Counted from the stretch's first letter, positions 33,801-45,106 are shown. The stretch is DNA of 64,000 bases from Dactylonectria macrodidyma (GCA_020744425.1 JAGMUV010000014.1:124001-188000); one strand, 5' to 3'. Notes: a model not told the origin generated them from the letters alone. Numbers and translations are program-made.

Positions 33801-34667
33801 CCATTCCTGCCGCGTAAGGCTGCCACGTCTTGTTCTTGTGCGAGTCGGCATAGTCGCAGATGCCGCGGATGACCAAGCAAAGAAAGGTGTTCATCAGCCC
33901 GGCCGCCTCCATCTCGAAGCAGAGGATGCCGCCGAGCTCTCTACTTAGCATATCTCTGGTGCGTCCGTCTCTCATGACTTGGTTTCCCCGACGCAATCGT
34001 CCCGTAATGGATCATGACCTGTTCGCCCTCACGCGCCCGCCGATTCTCTTGCCTGTCCGCAGAGCATTGAGCGCATGTCTGCCCTCCCCCGTGTTCGTAT
34101 GCTGCCCCGAACAGACGATCGGGCCCTGCTCTATCGCGTTGAAACGTGGGAATCTCGTCGAGCCTGGAGACATGCTTGGGGAGCGTGCTTCTACCTAGGA
34201 GCTCGTCCGCCCGCACGCTGGCCACCGCCCCGAGCAGGATCTGTGGTGGAGCGTCTAGTGATCCTGCCCGCTCAAAGCCTCCTGGAGTCGCCTTACCAAA
34301 GTCATATTGTATAACGCCGCCGGAAGTCCTGTGTGGTTGACTGACTACCACGTCTCCGAGCCTGATGTCTGCCTCTGCGCTTGGGACTCCTCCTCCAATG
34401 CCAACCATCAGCCCGAAACGGATCCCCTTGAACGTCGCCCTCATCTGTGTCGCCACGCCCGCCGCAGGGTTGTGCCCGATCCGGCCAGCCGGTAGGCAGA
34501 CAATTACAGTATTGTGTCCTGCAATTGACCCCAAGGAGTACAGGTTCTCATTGGTAGTGTTACGCTCAAGATCCTGGTGCTCTTCATCGAGCATCTTCCG
34601 CGCCGCCGCCAGCTCGATGGGGAGGGCGCATATCCATCCGACTGTGTATTCTTCGCGTTGTAGTCAT
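30885..34667 (-). pseudogene. Nucleoside-phosphorylase/NACHT/ankyrin NLR, decayed
   Basis: Minus-strand remnant of a fungal NLR. The N-terminal PNP_UDP-type domain reads YTVGWICALPIELAAAR near 34650, then LMVGIGGGVPSAEADIRLGDVVVS, and CFEMEAAGLMNTFLCLVIRG near 33900. A NACHT domain follows: FWLHGI, P-loop PGSGKTIL in a 25-nt exon (33414-33438), and Walker B VTFVLDALDEC near 33075. A winged-helix-like region (LSELPQSLRKTYEDI) and weak ankyrin-like C-terminal repeats (VQQLLENGANVNM) end it. Breaks: a frame mismatch at the N-terminus near 34655; an extra base in GGGGAAACC near 33984; an extra base in a five-T run at 33667-33671; TAG at 32695-32697 (a Trp site) and at 32656-32658; a frame change near 32640; and TGA at 31515-31517. 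Introns recognised: 33439-33497, 33358-33413 and 32705-32769. Confidence 0.8.
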
Positions 34668-35807
34668 CGCAACATTCCGGACACGCCCTGAGAATAGGGG
34701 CCAAAGAGCACTCAAAAGGAGCAGATTGTGGTACGAGAGGTTTGCGTAAATCCAGCAAAACAGAGACTAATAATGCCACATTGCGTCGGCACTTCTGCAC
34801 GGGTATTTGTAAGGCGGTCTGGCATGCATCCACGCACACCGAGCCCAATTTAGCCAACTCACCCTAGCTGCTTGATAGTAAGTATTGAGGCCGAGATAGA
34901 TAGAGCATAAGGTAACTACTGTACGTACTCCATTGTATGATTCGATGTTGGGCGTGTGCACGAGCTGAACCTTCAGCTGCCTCCCCGCTATGACAACCCG
35001 ATCTATCCGGTGCAGCGACTGAGGCCAATCAAATCCTACATTCATCACCCCTTGCTGGCTATTTTGGCGCACACCCACTGGTTTTCCCCTATCACATCCC
35101 TCTTTACCCTGCATAGTACAGCCCATGGCTGGTAGTTAAGCCTCTGGTGTCAAGTCAAGCTGCTGCACTGTTGCTTGTGATAGTCAAGTTCTTGCACCGC
35201 TAGAAGGGAAGCTAAAAAATGACCTAGGGCCCGAATAGGACCAAGGACGTTTGTCGGGGTGCTCAGCCACAGGAGTGAGCAGAGAGCCAGCTCAGTAGCA
35301 TCCATCTCGCCGTCTCTGCTAAACACGGCGAAAATGATTTGAGGCCGGATTAAACCGCAACCCCTCCCCCGCCTTGTTAATACTATGAGGTAGTAGGAGG
35401 CCTATTACCGCACACGCCCAGAGGGGTACTAGAAGTTCAACAATTAAGAAAGGACCAACAGTGAGATCAACAGTGCAGAGCAAATGCCCAATCCACTTAA
35501 GTAGGTAACAATAATTCAAGAAGACTAAGGTTTCTACCCCAACTAGCAACCTTTTGATCAGCTCGAATAGCCGCATCTTGGAAAGGCCAGATCTTGTAAA
35601 AATTAAAATCGCCATGGGGATAAAAGCTCTGGAAGGGTCACCTCTTCGCCTTTCAACCGGCCTTCCAACCAGCCTTCCACACAACGCAACCACAACATCA
35701 GCAACCAAGAGGCGCTTATTTTTTCCTAGCCAGGCATTGATCTTCCATTATTTCGGCCGAGGTCTTATACAAATTCAATCTACTTCCACGAACACTATCC
35801 AAAAATT
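34668..35807. other. Gene-free spacer, 1.1 kb
   Basis: Frames present on the minus strand (for example 34767-35126 and 35319-35708) show no family resemblance or coherent splice structure. No repeats of note. Confidence 0.45.
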
Positions 35808-37130
35808 TTATACTTCCACAAACTGCCGTTTCGTGAATGAAAGGTTATAACCCTCCACGTCCTCCGACTCCACCTTCCTCTTCCGCTTCATCAATGGACT
35901 TATTTCAAACGGCACTGTCACATCCGACTCGCCCGAGTCACTCGACCCATCCGACTCGTCCCCATCTTCATCTTCATCTTCATCTTCATCTCGAATACCC
36001 TTCGCAAAAACCGCAATTCGTTCGTCGTTCCTTTTTCTCGGTGCCGACACATTAGATGCTGCCAGCTTCTCATCTTCCAGCCGGCCGTACTGCCATCCAG
36101 CCTCATAGTTATTGCCCGCCAGGACGTGCACAAACCACAAGGCTAGATTGACAGTCCACGTGTCGTGACCATCCACCTCTCCCTGGCTGTGATTATCCCA
36201 GGGAATAGAGATGTACTCCATCAGGCCGTTCCGTGTCAGTTGTCTCTTCAACACCCTCGGGTCCTGCGAACCACCGACTAGGCTTGTCAGCTGCTGCCAC
36301 GGACGATACAAGAATCAGTTTACCCTACCAGGTTCTTTGTCAAGCGGCTTGACTCGGAAGATGAAGGCCTCTTGGCATGTGAGGATGCAGCCGTAGCGAC
36401 ACATGTGCTTTACGCAGTACGTATAGGCCTGCCGGATAGGCATGGCCACGTTGTGGTTGGACTTCCCCTTCTCCCACTCGCCGGCGTCGTTGATGAGCTC
36501 GCGCTCAACCATCCACTTGCTCTCCCACTTGCGCGCCGGCTTGTACTCCTTGGGGAACCTTTCCCGGCGGCGGGCGTCGCTTTCTGGAAGCGACGGGTTC
36601 GACCAGCTCGAACCCGAGTCTGGCTTTAGTCTCGCTAGTGATCGACCCTTTGGCGTTTTCGCCTCGGCTGAGCACTTCCGCGGAGGCAGCTCCCGCTTCT
36701 TCTCCGGCTCCGGAGGCGGTTCTGACGTTTCCTTTGTGGATGGAGGATCAGCTTTTCCCTTGCACCAGATGGCAGGGTGAAGCTCGTACTGGATCGCATC
36801 AAGAGCCGCATTGACAATCGTTCGGTTCCATTTGTGAAGCAAGTCCCTTGTGTCGTCCTCGTCTCGGATCACGCAGTCGTACTCTGGATGCGTATGCGGA
36901 TATGGAGGGAAATCTCTGCCTCTACGGCGGGCCTCTTGAAGGAGGTGGCCTCCGAACGAGGCCTCCAAGATGTTGAAATTGTCAAAGTCGTCCCATCTCT
37001 TGAGCCGCCGTGGAGTGTGCCAATTCTTGCCGCGCGTGTTTGTCTTGTTAGTTGGGGTGAGGTGGGAGACGGTCGGATTTGGGTGGGTGAGTAGCTCGAG
37101 GATTGACGTGGCTGGGGGATCGTTGGGCAT
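35808..37130 (-). CDS. Uncharacterised protein with acidic C-terminal tract
   Basis: One frame from ATG 37130 to the stop at 35808, interrupted only by TGA at 36315-36317. Reading through gives 440 codons. Alternatively a 30-nt intron (36294-36323, GTAAAC...CAG) would remove the stop in frame and leave 430 aa. Visible blocks: LKRWDDFDNFNILEASFGGH, HPEYDCVIRDEDD, a charged Pro/Lys middle, KWMVERELINDAGEWEKG, TYCVKHMCRYGCILTCQEAF, then after the break NGLMEYISIPW and TVNLALWFVHVLAGNNYEAGW. The last part is an Asp/Glu tract (a CATCTT repeat in DNA at 35963-35991) and a basic end. It resembles a family I know only as hypothetical in ascomycetes. It is divergent to the FTA2-like gene with 556 bp between starts, so a shared promoter is possible. 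Confidence 0.65.
35963..35991. repeat. Hexanucleotide repeat (CATCTT)n
   Basis: Nearly five copies of CATCTT. On the minus strand they encode alternating Asp-Glu in the acidic tail of the unknown protein. Length variation would change only the acidic tract. Confidence 0.75.
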
Positions 37131-37450
37131 GGCTGATGGTGAGACAAGATGGGTACGAGTTGGGCAGAGGAATGGTCAATGCAACTGTTCCAATGTAATG
37201 TGTTTCTAATGCGAGCTTGAGGTCGCACCACACTGAGCTCAGGCCAGAAGCCCTTCCGAGGGATAACTCTGGCCAATTTAAAGCCGCCAGAACCGCCGCG
37301 AGGCTCGGGATTCCCCCAGCTGGTCCCTGTTCTTCCGCGTCCTCAAAATAGTATCCTGCATCTTCGTGTCTGGCCTGTTGGTTGTTCCCGTGCAGCGTGC
37401 AGCAGAGCAGCCCTGGTTGGCTACACGTAGGCCTCGTGACCCCACGTCAC

Positions 37451-37470
37451 TCCATCCATCCATCCATCCC
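37451..37470. repeat. CCAT microsatellite
   Basis: About five tandem TCCA/CCAT units in the divergent promoter between the acidic-tail gene and the FTA2-like gene. Confidence 0.7.
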
Positions 37471-37601
37471 GTCGACCCGATCGGGAGAACCGGGGCGTCC
37501 CTAGCTCCCGCCGACGGCGCGTACAGGATAAGGGATAGCAGTGGAAGGGGGTATGGGGGTAGGGGGTGGTTGGTTGGCTTGGAGGAAATATGTCCCTCGG
37601 C

Positions 37602-37608
37602 TATAAAG
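37602..37608 (+). promoter_or_regulatory. TATA box of the FTA2-like gene
   Basis: TATAAAG lies 79-85 bp upstream of the ATG at 37687, in otherwise G/C-rich DNA. It supports the downstream ATG as the real start rather than longer in-frame possibilities further left. Confidence 0.5.
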
Positions 37609-37686
37609 ACGGCGAGGGAAGAGAGCATGCGCCTTTATCTGCATGCGGCGAGTGTTCTGATTTCCCGCGGCCGCCTCTGTCTCAAC

Positions 37687-38569
37687 ATGCCCAAACAGCG
37701 CTCTCTAAAGACAATCCCTAAGGAGCTGCCCCTGTGCGATGGCCCAAAGCTTCGCATGTTCCAGCATCACGCTTCTCGCATTCAGTGGCTTGAGAGGCTC
37801 GGCAATGACCTAGACGGCACCCCGGCAGAGGGCTATGTCTTCCGCGCCAAGATCAAAAACCGGGAATATGCCATCAAAGTGGTAATGCAAAGGTGATAGA
37901 ACTCTGTCCCTGTTGGCTGACGGTTTTTCGGGGCGACAGTTCAAGTTCCACGATCCCATGAGCAACGATCACTTCTGGGAACCTCTAATTGGCGAAGACA
38001 CCCCATTAGAGACTGTGTCCTACTACACCGATCCATTCTACGCCGAATGCCGAGCCTACGGCCGAATACACGACGCTGTAAAAAGAGGGCTGTTGACGGA
38101 CGTGGCCCTCCCCTGCCATGGCTTCGTCTTTCTGCGCGAGCAAGACGAGGATATCCTGCAGGACCGCAATATCGATCTGGAGCTAGGCAACGTTGATCTG
38201 CAATACCAGCGCTCGACAGTAGGCGGATGCAGAGCCAGGGCCATCGTGAAAGACCTTGCCTCTGCAGATACCGGTGTTGATGGGAAGAGCCTGCAAAGGG
38301 TCCTCCTCGGTATCATTGCGCTAAACAGGCAGCGGATATACAATATGGATATTCGACTGGATAACTACAGGGACGGGCAGATCGTGGATTTTGGGTCGTC
38401 GTGGACGGAGCCACATATTCTACTCGATGCGCTGGATAGTGAGGCGGCGTATGATTCTAGGCTGGCGGACCGGACTATGTTTGATGAGATGGTTGAGGAC
38501 GAGGAGATTCCAAACCCTAGGAAGCTTAAAGCGGTACATCCGATGAAGTTGCGGTCACAGCGAGTATGA
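37687..38569 (+). CDS. FTA2-like (Sim4 kinetochore subunit family) protein
   Basis: Two exons, 37687-37881 and 37940-38569, with a 58-nt GTAATG...CAG intron, 274 aa. The splice joins EYAIKV to FKFHDPMSND, as expected for the family. The pattern matches the protein family named after fission-yeast Fta2 of the Sim4 kinetochore complex, which in filamentous ascomycetes is a larger kinase-like group: GYVFRAKIKNREYAIKV (a beta-strand/Lys block like a kinase N-lobe), YTDPFYAECRAYGRI, ALPCHGFVFLREQ, RARAIVKDLA, NRQRIYNMDIRLDNYRDGQI (like a catalytic loop) and IVDFGSSWTEPH (like DFG). The fold is probably protein-kinase-like. A kinetochore role for this copy is inferred from the family name only. Confidence 0.8.
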
Positions 38570-39011
38570 TACTTTCTTTAGTAATGTATGATAATGTTTA
38601 TTCAGCCCAACATCTCCGGGTATAGCTATCAATACGATATGGTTGTGGCCGATGGAGGCCGAACAACACTGCCTCTCGATGCAATATCTAGACATCCATC
38701 AAATTACTAAGAATGGATCAATACACCCTTTCAGGTGCAATTCGGGCCTATCACCGAGCACTTTTAACCAAGCGCTCCGCCTGCAGATCCCGCAGCCTGA
38801 TTTCTCTTCTCATCCGTCAGGTGTGTGGTGTGATGGTCAGTTCCAAAATTAGAACAAGGCTCTGTTCCTGCGCGTACCGCTCGGTAAGGCTTACTTCCCA
38901 CGACGAGCGAGAAAGAAAGAGAAAACGGTTAAACATTCGGTAAAATCTATGTACGCTGCTTTGGAACCTGTAGCATCGGGGTCTAGCGCTGCATCTCATA
39001 CGGCTTATTGA
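38570..39011. other. Spacer
   Basis: No gene or repeat recognised. It lacks the SET domain that should precede the remnant at 39012. Confidence 0.45.
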
Positions 39012-39414
39012 TTGAGGGAAAAGTTCAAGTTCGACTTCAGATGCGAGGTCTGCTCGCTACCGTGGGCGGGTCGAAAGCGCAGCGGCGCGCGGCTGAGGAA
39101 GCTCGAAGCTCTCGACAGCTCGATCAAAGAGTTCCTGTCATTAGGCGAGACTGATGCGGAAATTGCGTTCCATCTCTTGCACGCTATGTTTGGTTTGTTT
39201 TGATGAGGAGGGCATCTGGGATGCGGGTATCGCTCGGGCCTACAACGACGCGTACGAGCTCGCCATCGAAAATGGGGATGAACCGAGGGCTTATGATGTC
39301 CGGCGTTTGATCGAGGGGGAGGATAGTCCGGTTGCGATCAAGCTGAGGCAACATGCTGAGAAGCTCTCCGCGCAAGAGCCGCGTGGGACGAGTGAGACCG
39401 AATTAGAGAATTAG
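39012..39414 (+). pseudogene. C-terminal remnant of a SET-domain protein
   Basis: Two overlapping frames spell the post-SET tail of fungal SET-domain proteins: first FDFRCEVCSLPWAGRKRSGARL and the following helix, then, after a frameshift near 39200, DEEGIWDAGIARAYNDAYEL, IENGDEPRAYDVRR and IEGEDSPVAIKL. The Cys pair in CEVC belongs to the zinc-binding post-SET region. The catalytic SET domain is absent upstream, and a few residues expected after NGDEPRA are missing. It is a truncated, dead copy. Identification is by memory of the family. Confidence 0.6.
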
Positions 39415-40385
39415 CTTTAGATGCTGAATGAGTTTTCGGATAGCTAGGTCGGCGGGGCCTTCGATTTGATAATTCCTAGCAACGTAGTAACCGTCGGTGT
39501 GACATAAAGCCCTCTGATGGAATGTAAGCCTAGACTCTCATCAACTCGTGCTAGGTTCAAATGCTACTTTTACTTGTTCTAAGTTGCTCTCCGCACCATC
39601 AAGGGCGAGTTAGTTCAAATGCTACAAGGTAAGATTATCTAGCATACTTCCATCGAGGATCAACAGATATAGCCAAGACTTGGATCACTGTGCGGCGCTT
39701 AATGAGTGCACCACGACCTTCAGCAGTACTAGATATACGGTGCGATGCCAAACAGTCACTCACCAGTATTCGGCAAACATGCCTCAATTGTCAGCGCACC
39801 ATCACATCGACAGAAAGTTTCAAAGATAGGAAATTGCTCAAATCATTACCTATTCTTTTCATAATTTCCCAGCTCTTTTTGTGGTCTGCACTTTCAACTT
39901 AAGTTTGTAGACTTATCATCTTGGGTCCAAAGGTGTGGTTATTCCGGTTACTTTGTCTGACAACCACACTACATAGAACTCCACCACATTGTACTCCACC
40001 ACAGTGAGGCCAGACAAAATAGAAAATTTAAAATTCTCTCCTCCATTATTTTCAAAATTTAGGGACATTTTTAGCCTGTTGATTCATTTCCTTGCGAATA
40101 GTTGCTTTGTCGCCCAGCTAGTCAAGCCAAGGTTTCAGGGTAGGTGACCAGGGTAGTGCCGAGATCTGTAGCCGAGATTCTGCCGAATGGGCATCACATG
40201 ACTGGCCTCATGGCGTAAGACGAAACAAGATGTTGTGTCGTATTTACCGTATTTACCTAAACGCTTGCAACTCACAAGATGATGAATTAATTGTGAAAAG
40301 GAAAGTCGGAACCCGGTTTCCTTAGAAGTTGACGCTTTGGTTGCCGAGATATGTGTCGTCTCACGACCGATTTCTGTAGCATAAC
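39415..40385. other. Gene-free spacer
   Basis: AGTTCAAATGCTAC-like words recur near 39549 and 39613. TTGTCTG and CAGACAA face each other near 39952 and 40012, around CCACACTAC/CCACAGTG words. These may be element scraps. The right end is the promoter of the Zn2Cys6 gene. Confidence 0.4.
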
Positions 40386-42070
40386 ATGATGCCCGCCCCG
40401 AAACCGACAACGACTAGAAAAACAAGATCAAGCACCCCGCGAGCTAGGACGGGCTGCAGTACTTGCCGGTGAGTCTTCAGGAGTTGTGATTATCATAGGG
40501 GTCATCCTACACTACGTCTACCTATGAACGCTGTCCGCTCATTCATGGCCAAAGAACCCGACACGTCAAGTGCGATGAGACACGTCCGTCCTGTCTTAAG
40601 TGCATCAAGGCGGGGTGGAAGTGTGATGGCTATCCGGCACAGCCCAATCCTCCCAAATCCAATGGAGCCCTGGAAAACAGTCCTCAAAGCCTAGTTGTTG
40701 CTGCAACGAAATCTCTCAACATCACTAGCTACTCGATTCCTTTCCGAATACCGGGCAGCCAGAAAGACCGCCAAATTCTGCACTACTTTTGTGTACAAGG
40801 CGCCTCTGACATCTCTGGGTTCTTGCCCTCCGAGTTTTGGTCTCAGACGGTTCTCCAGCATAGCCACCGGGAGCCTGTTGTGCGACAGGCCCTGGTCGCT
40901 TTGAGCTCTCTCCATTTGGACTACGTCACAGCAGACTCATTGGGTGCCGAGGTAGCAGGGCCTGAGACGTTGCTTCAATATGGTAGGGCCCTTCGTGCTC
41001 TCCATAAACGTCTTGCGAGTCCAGGCCAAGATGCCACCAAGTTGGCGCTTGTCTGCTGCATTTTGTTTTACTGCTTCGAAAGTACAGTCGGAAATGCCGA
41101 AGCCGCCATGAGACACCTAGACAACGGTCTGCAGGTCTTGTCGTCTACTCAAGAAGGGCCAATCTTCGGGGCCCAAGGCAGTGCTGGTGACATAGAAGCG
41201 CTGTCAGGCATTCTTGCGCGGCTAGACCTACAAGCGAGCCTTTTCGATGATGGGCGTGTTCCGATTCTTAGTCTGACATCTGATAGCGAGCGTGAAAATG
41301 GGATTGGCGGCTTAAATGGAGATCGACCATTCTCCAACCTCCAAACCGCCCAGACAGTACTTGACAGGTTGCAAAATTGGCTGATTCGCTTACTGACGAC
41401 GAACGCGTCTTGTTACCGAAATATGGAGGTGGAGGCCATTCCATGTGAAATCCTCGAGGAGAAACAATGCCTGGATACAGCGGCGGCTCGGTGGCGGCAA
41501 AAGTTCGCTCTCTGGTGTGCAACAAATGAGACCGCGGATGAGAAGACTCTCTGCTGGACCCAGATGCTCCGAATAAACTACCAGATAACCGATATGATGC
41601 TCGCCGCTACTATACCGGACGATGAAGCGATGTTCAGCGCCAATCCAAACCTCGTTGCGCACGAAATCCTTGATCGCGTGGCAAGCGTTATAGAGTTGGC
41701 CAAACAGAAGGACAAGACTGCGGATGCGGCCACAAACGCGCGTCGAAACTTTGCATCCGAGAACGGCGTCATCATACCTTTGTTTTTATTGGCTGTCAAG
41801 TGTTCTGACGAGTTGGTGTTTGAAAGAGCCAGCCAAATGCTTGCAGTATGTAACAGACGAGAAGGCCTGTACGACGCGGCATCAATGGTCGAAGTCCTGA
41901 AGCACTTGAGTGCAGTCAAGGCAGAACGGAAGCTGGCTCTCGAGAAGCAGGGCGTTAAAGACGTCGGAAACACGTCATTGGAGAATTGGGCGCCAGATTT
42001 GATTAACGAGAGAGACGGTGGGATGGACATGATCGGCAAATCTACATCTAGGACTCTTGCCCCTCCTTGA
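40386..42070 (+). CDS. Zn2Cys6 transcription factor
   Basis: Two exons, 40386-40468 and 40555-42070, with an 86-nt GTGAGT...AAG intron splitting the zinc cluster, 532 aa. Joining them gives the complete binuclear cluster: CSTCRTRHVKC then DETRPSCLKCIKAGWKC, that is C-x2-C-x6-C then C-x2-C-x6-C, with the usual basic residues and the Pro of the loop. This intron position inside the cluster is common in the family. The rest has the Fungal_trans_2-like fold: HYFCVQGASDISGFLPSEFW, REPVVRQALVALSSLH, ALRALHKRL and LALVCCILFYCFES. It is a nuclear DNA-binding regulator. No gene cluster around it suggests a target. Confidence 0.9.
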
Positions 42071-43216
42071 TATTTCTTTATAGATTAAGACACTGATAAG
42101 TCTGAAAGAATTTTGTATCTATCAGTTCTGCTAGAATACCACTACTGACTAGATTCAGGGCATCAAGGAGGCAATATCTGTCATGTTAAGATGCTATACG
42201 ACATGACCTAACCTTCAATCCCGAGAACACAAGAGGCTATTGTATCATCCATCCATCATCTATGCATCTATATGATGTTAGTTCTTCATGATTCTGGTTC
42301 CATGCTGCCAAGTTATTAGATGATTCACGCCACTGTTTTGCGAGGACTTGCGAGCATGGCCTAGCCTGGGACGTACTAGCTAGAAGGGAGATTATAGTAA
42401 CGGTTGGCAGCAAAGGTTGCGGCGAGGGCTCGCTTTTGTTCAGGGTTTATGGAGGTGCATCACATACACAGGATCCTGTCAAAAAGCTTTTGTAGAACAT
42501 GTGATAGCCTTGTGAACTTCGGCTGAGATCTTGTATGGCACTGATGTGACGCCGCCGGCTAAGTAGAAAAGTATAAGATCATCAGACTTTGACACCTTGA
42601 GGGTAGAAACTTCCAACAAAATAATATGTACAGCCAAACTACTCAGGCGTTCAAGTTACATTATGAATCTCATGTCAATCCGCCTTTGTCAAGTTTACAG
42701 CGACCTGGCCGCCTCTCAACGTGCAGCTCGCATCATCCCGCAAAATGAATGTTACTTCTTTCCAAAACCCTCCTCAGCCCTCATCAGTAGATAGCTAGTA
42801 GTGCACTGATGAGACATCGTGTCCTCACCCACAAGCACTCATTTAGTATTTTCTTTATTACACGCGCAGAGGTTTGAATAAGGACATGTTCAGCAGCCAC
42901 AGGCCTCATGTATCTGTACAGAAACCCTTTGTTTGTAATGTTCGAAAAGTGTTTTGTAACAATGAAGAGTTCTACCAGCATTGTATTAAGTATACAAGTG
43001 GCTTCTTTGTTTGAAAATCGATTGTCATTGAATGATTGACCACACCATCTTAATAGCGGCTCGTTATATAAAGACTCATGTTTTTCAATAGTCTGAATCG
43101 TCATCTCCCTCACAAGACATCATCAGCTATTCACATGTGCCACGACCGTCAATCAAAATCTACTCTGACCCATCACATCAAGTCTGCTATTAGCTCTGTC
43201 ACAGGCCTTCGCAACT
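42071..43216. other. Gene-free spacer, 1.1 kb
   Basis: A/T-richer DNA. A minus-strand frame at 42784-43113 has no recognisable features. The final 100 nt are the probable leader of the next gene (CATCACATCAAGTC words). Confidence 0.45.
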
Positions 43217-44110
43217 ATGCATCCGGTTACCACAGACGCCGAGCTTCTTGAGAGCTTCACTCTTCTGGAACACGAATTTAAGAAATGGCTCGATTGTGAC
43301 GAACACAAGAGCGAGGTCGCCAGTGCTAATGTTAGAGGCCCCGCACTTCAGCAGATCATCGAGGCAGTCTGGCCCGAGGTCGATAATGTCTTTGAGCAGT
43401 GGAACGTCTGGTACAAGAGATGGGTCCAGCGCAATTGGCAGCTATATCCCGTAACAGAAGAGGACTTTAAGGAGTCGGTTCGCCGTTTCAAGTTCCGAAA
43501 TTTCGAGGATCTGGAACGCTACATTCTGACTCTCGATACCCACGATATCGACCTCGTTAATCTTGGCTCCAGCAATTTTGGAGGAATCGTGGCTGGATAT
43601 GCCGTATCAGTTTCAGATTCCCCTCCTCTGATTATAGGCTCGAGTGAAATAATGGCTGACATCAATAGGCGGTTCAAGGACGTTATGGGAGCGAAAGGGT
43701 TCGGTGATGGCCCTCTCAGATATGACCCTCAAAGCCGCCACTGGTACCTCCGAATCGGAGTTTTGCAATACTGCACCGGCTGGGCATGGGAAGACGTCCT
43801 GAATCACGATGAATACAGCCCAGCCGGCTATAGAAGACCTTACAGGGAGGGCACTTTCGAGGACACTGGCTATTCAGTGATGGTCGAAATCTGCAGCCGC
43901 GGCCATCCCAGCGGCAACGTTGTCGTTGCCTTCGACCCGAAGCTCGAATATCGAGCAGTGCACGCCGCTCCAGGACCTCTGTATCAGGAGGATGGCCCCC
44001 AATTTTTGGTCGCAAAAATTGCCCACAAGCTTGAAGACCTGAAGAAGAACGCGGAATTTAATTTCGAGATTCTTCATAAATGTCCACTCCCCGAAGACTG
44101 CAACCTTTAG
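43217..44110 (+). CDS. Hypothetical protein, 297 aa
   Basis: Intronless frame from ATG 43217 (context AACTATGCA) to TAG 44110, with normal codon use for the window. It is soluble and acidic, with no signal peptide or membrane segment. Aromatic-rich stretches include FEQWNVWYKRWVQRNWQLYP and GWAWEDVLNHDEYSP. I recognise no domain. It could be lineage-specific. The length, the clean frame and the protein-like composition make it a real gene more likely than not. Confidence 0.65.
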   Translation: MHPVTTDAELLESFTLLEHEFKKWLDCDEHKSEVASANVRGPALQQIIEAVWPEVDNVFEQWNVWYKRWVQRNWQLYPVTEEDFKESVRRFKFRNFEDLERYILTLDTHDIDLVNLGSSNFGGIVAGYAVSVSDSPPLIIGSSEIMADINRRFKDVMGAKGFGDGPLRYDPQSRHWYLRIGVLQYCTGWAWEDVLNHDEYSPAGYRRPYREGTFEDTGYSVMVEICSRGHPSGNVVVAFDPKLEYRAVHAAPGPLYQEDGPQFLVAKIAHKLEDLKKNAEFNFEILHKCPLPEDCNL

Positions 44111-45106
44111 TCATCTGGGGGTGGGGGATGCGAGATTGATGAGTCGGATTCAATAGGTTCTTCTTCGGTTTGGAAGCAGGTCTTCAATCCATATGGAGTT
44201 TATGTCCGCGTTTGGGATTGATACAATGTGGGGTGGGGGAGATATATAATTTTTTTAATTGAATCGAAAGCTCATTGCTGGACTCTTGAGCTGTTTCGTT
44301 GGCGTTGCACTTAGGTTGTTAAGATTAGTGAAGCTGCTGTGCAAGTGTGTGGATGGGCCATTTAGGCGGACCAAAGCTTGCGCCGAGTTGATTTGCCACC
44401 TACCGAAAACCTGAGCATAGTCCGGCCTCTTGGTATCGTGGATGGCGTATAACAATAGCATTTGCTAAGCGTAGAAACTACGTCGAGAAGTATTTTTGTC
44501 ACGTTACGTCATTCTAGATAATGTCACAGAAAAGAAAAAAATTATGCGTTGTGCGTTGATCGACGAGAATACTCTTCGTCCAACAAGTCATCCCCTATCT
44601 CCACCGACGTACTCAAAACCATTGACCATCCCAGCATGAACAAATCTAGTTGAAACTAGCAGTATACAAACCGTAACCCCCTCATTCAACTGCTGCTGTG
44701 CTTTTAGACAAGATAAGCGATTGCCCCTCGAAGAGATAAGCTTAATAGCCCAGGGGGTTTGGCTGGTTCTGCAGGCCGGTTCTGCAGGTCTTACTAGCAT
44801 GCGTCACGTTGGTTTCACGTTAGATTGCGGATATGCATAACCAGGACCCGATCGCGTAGATCGGACGAAAAGCTGTGTTTTGTTTCCACAAATCAATCGT
44901 CAATGGCAGTCTCCGCATTCATGGGTGCCGGTTCGCTTCGGCGGTTGGGACGGATGTAAAGGACATTGGCGGCAAGTGATTTTGTTAGTTGAAATACCCG
45001 CCCATTCGCGCCACTGATTCAATCGCAAGCAACCTCACATTCGCTCCCTCGTGCCATCCCATTCCATTCGTTTTATTTATTCCTTCTCTTCTTTCCTTCT
45101 CTCGCT
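44111..45106. other. Gene-free spacer, 1 kb
   Basis: Contains a short A/T tract (44240-44262) and a small GGTTCTGCAGG duplication near 44763-44790. Otherwise it is the promoter of the DUF1996 gene with a pyrimidine-rich leader (TTCCTTCTCTTCTTTCC) just before the ATG. Confidence 0.5.

Noticed and set aside
42784..43113. 109-codon minus-strand frame
   Set aside because: A/T-rich, no domain, and it overlaps the probable promoter of the 43217 gene.
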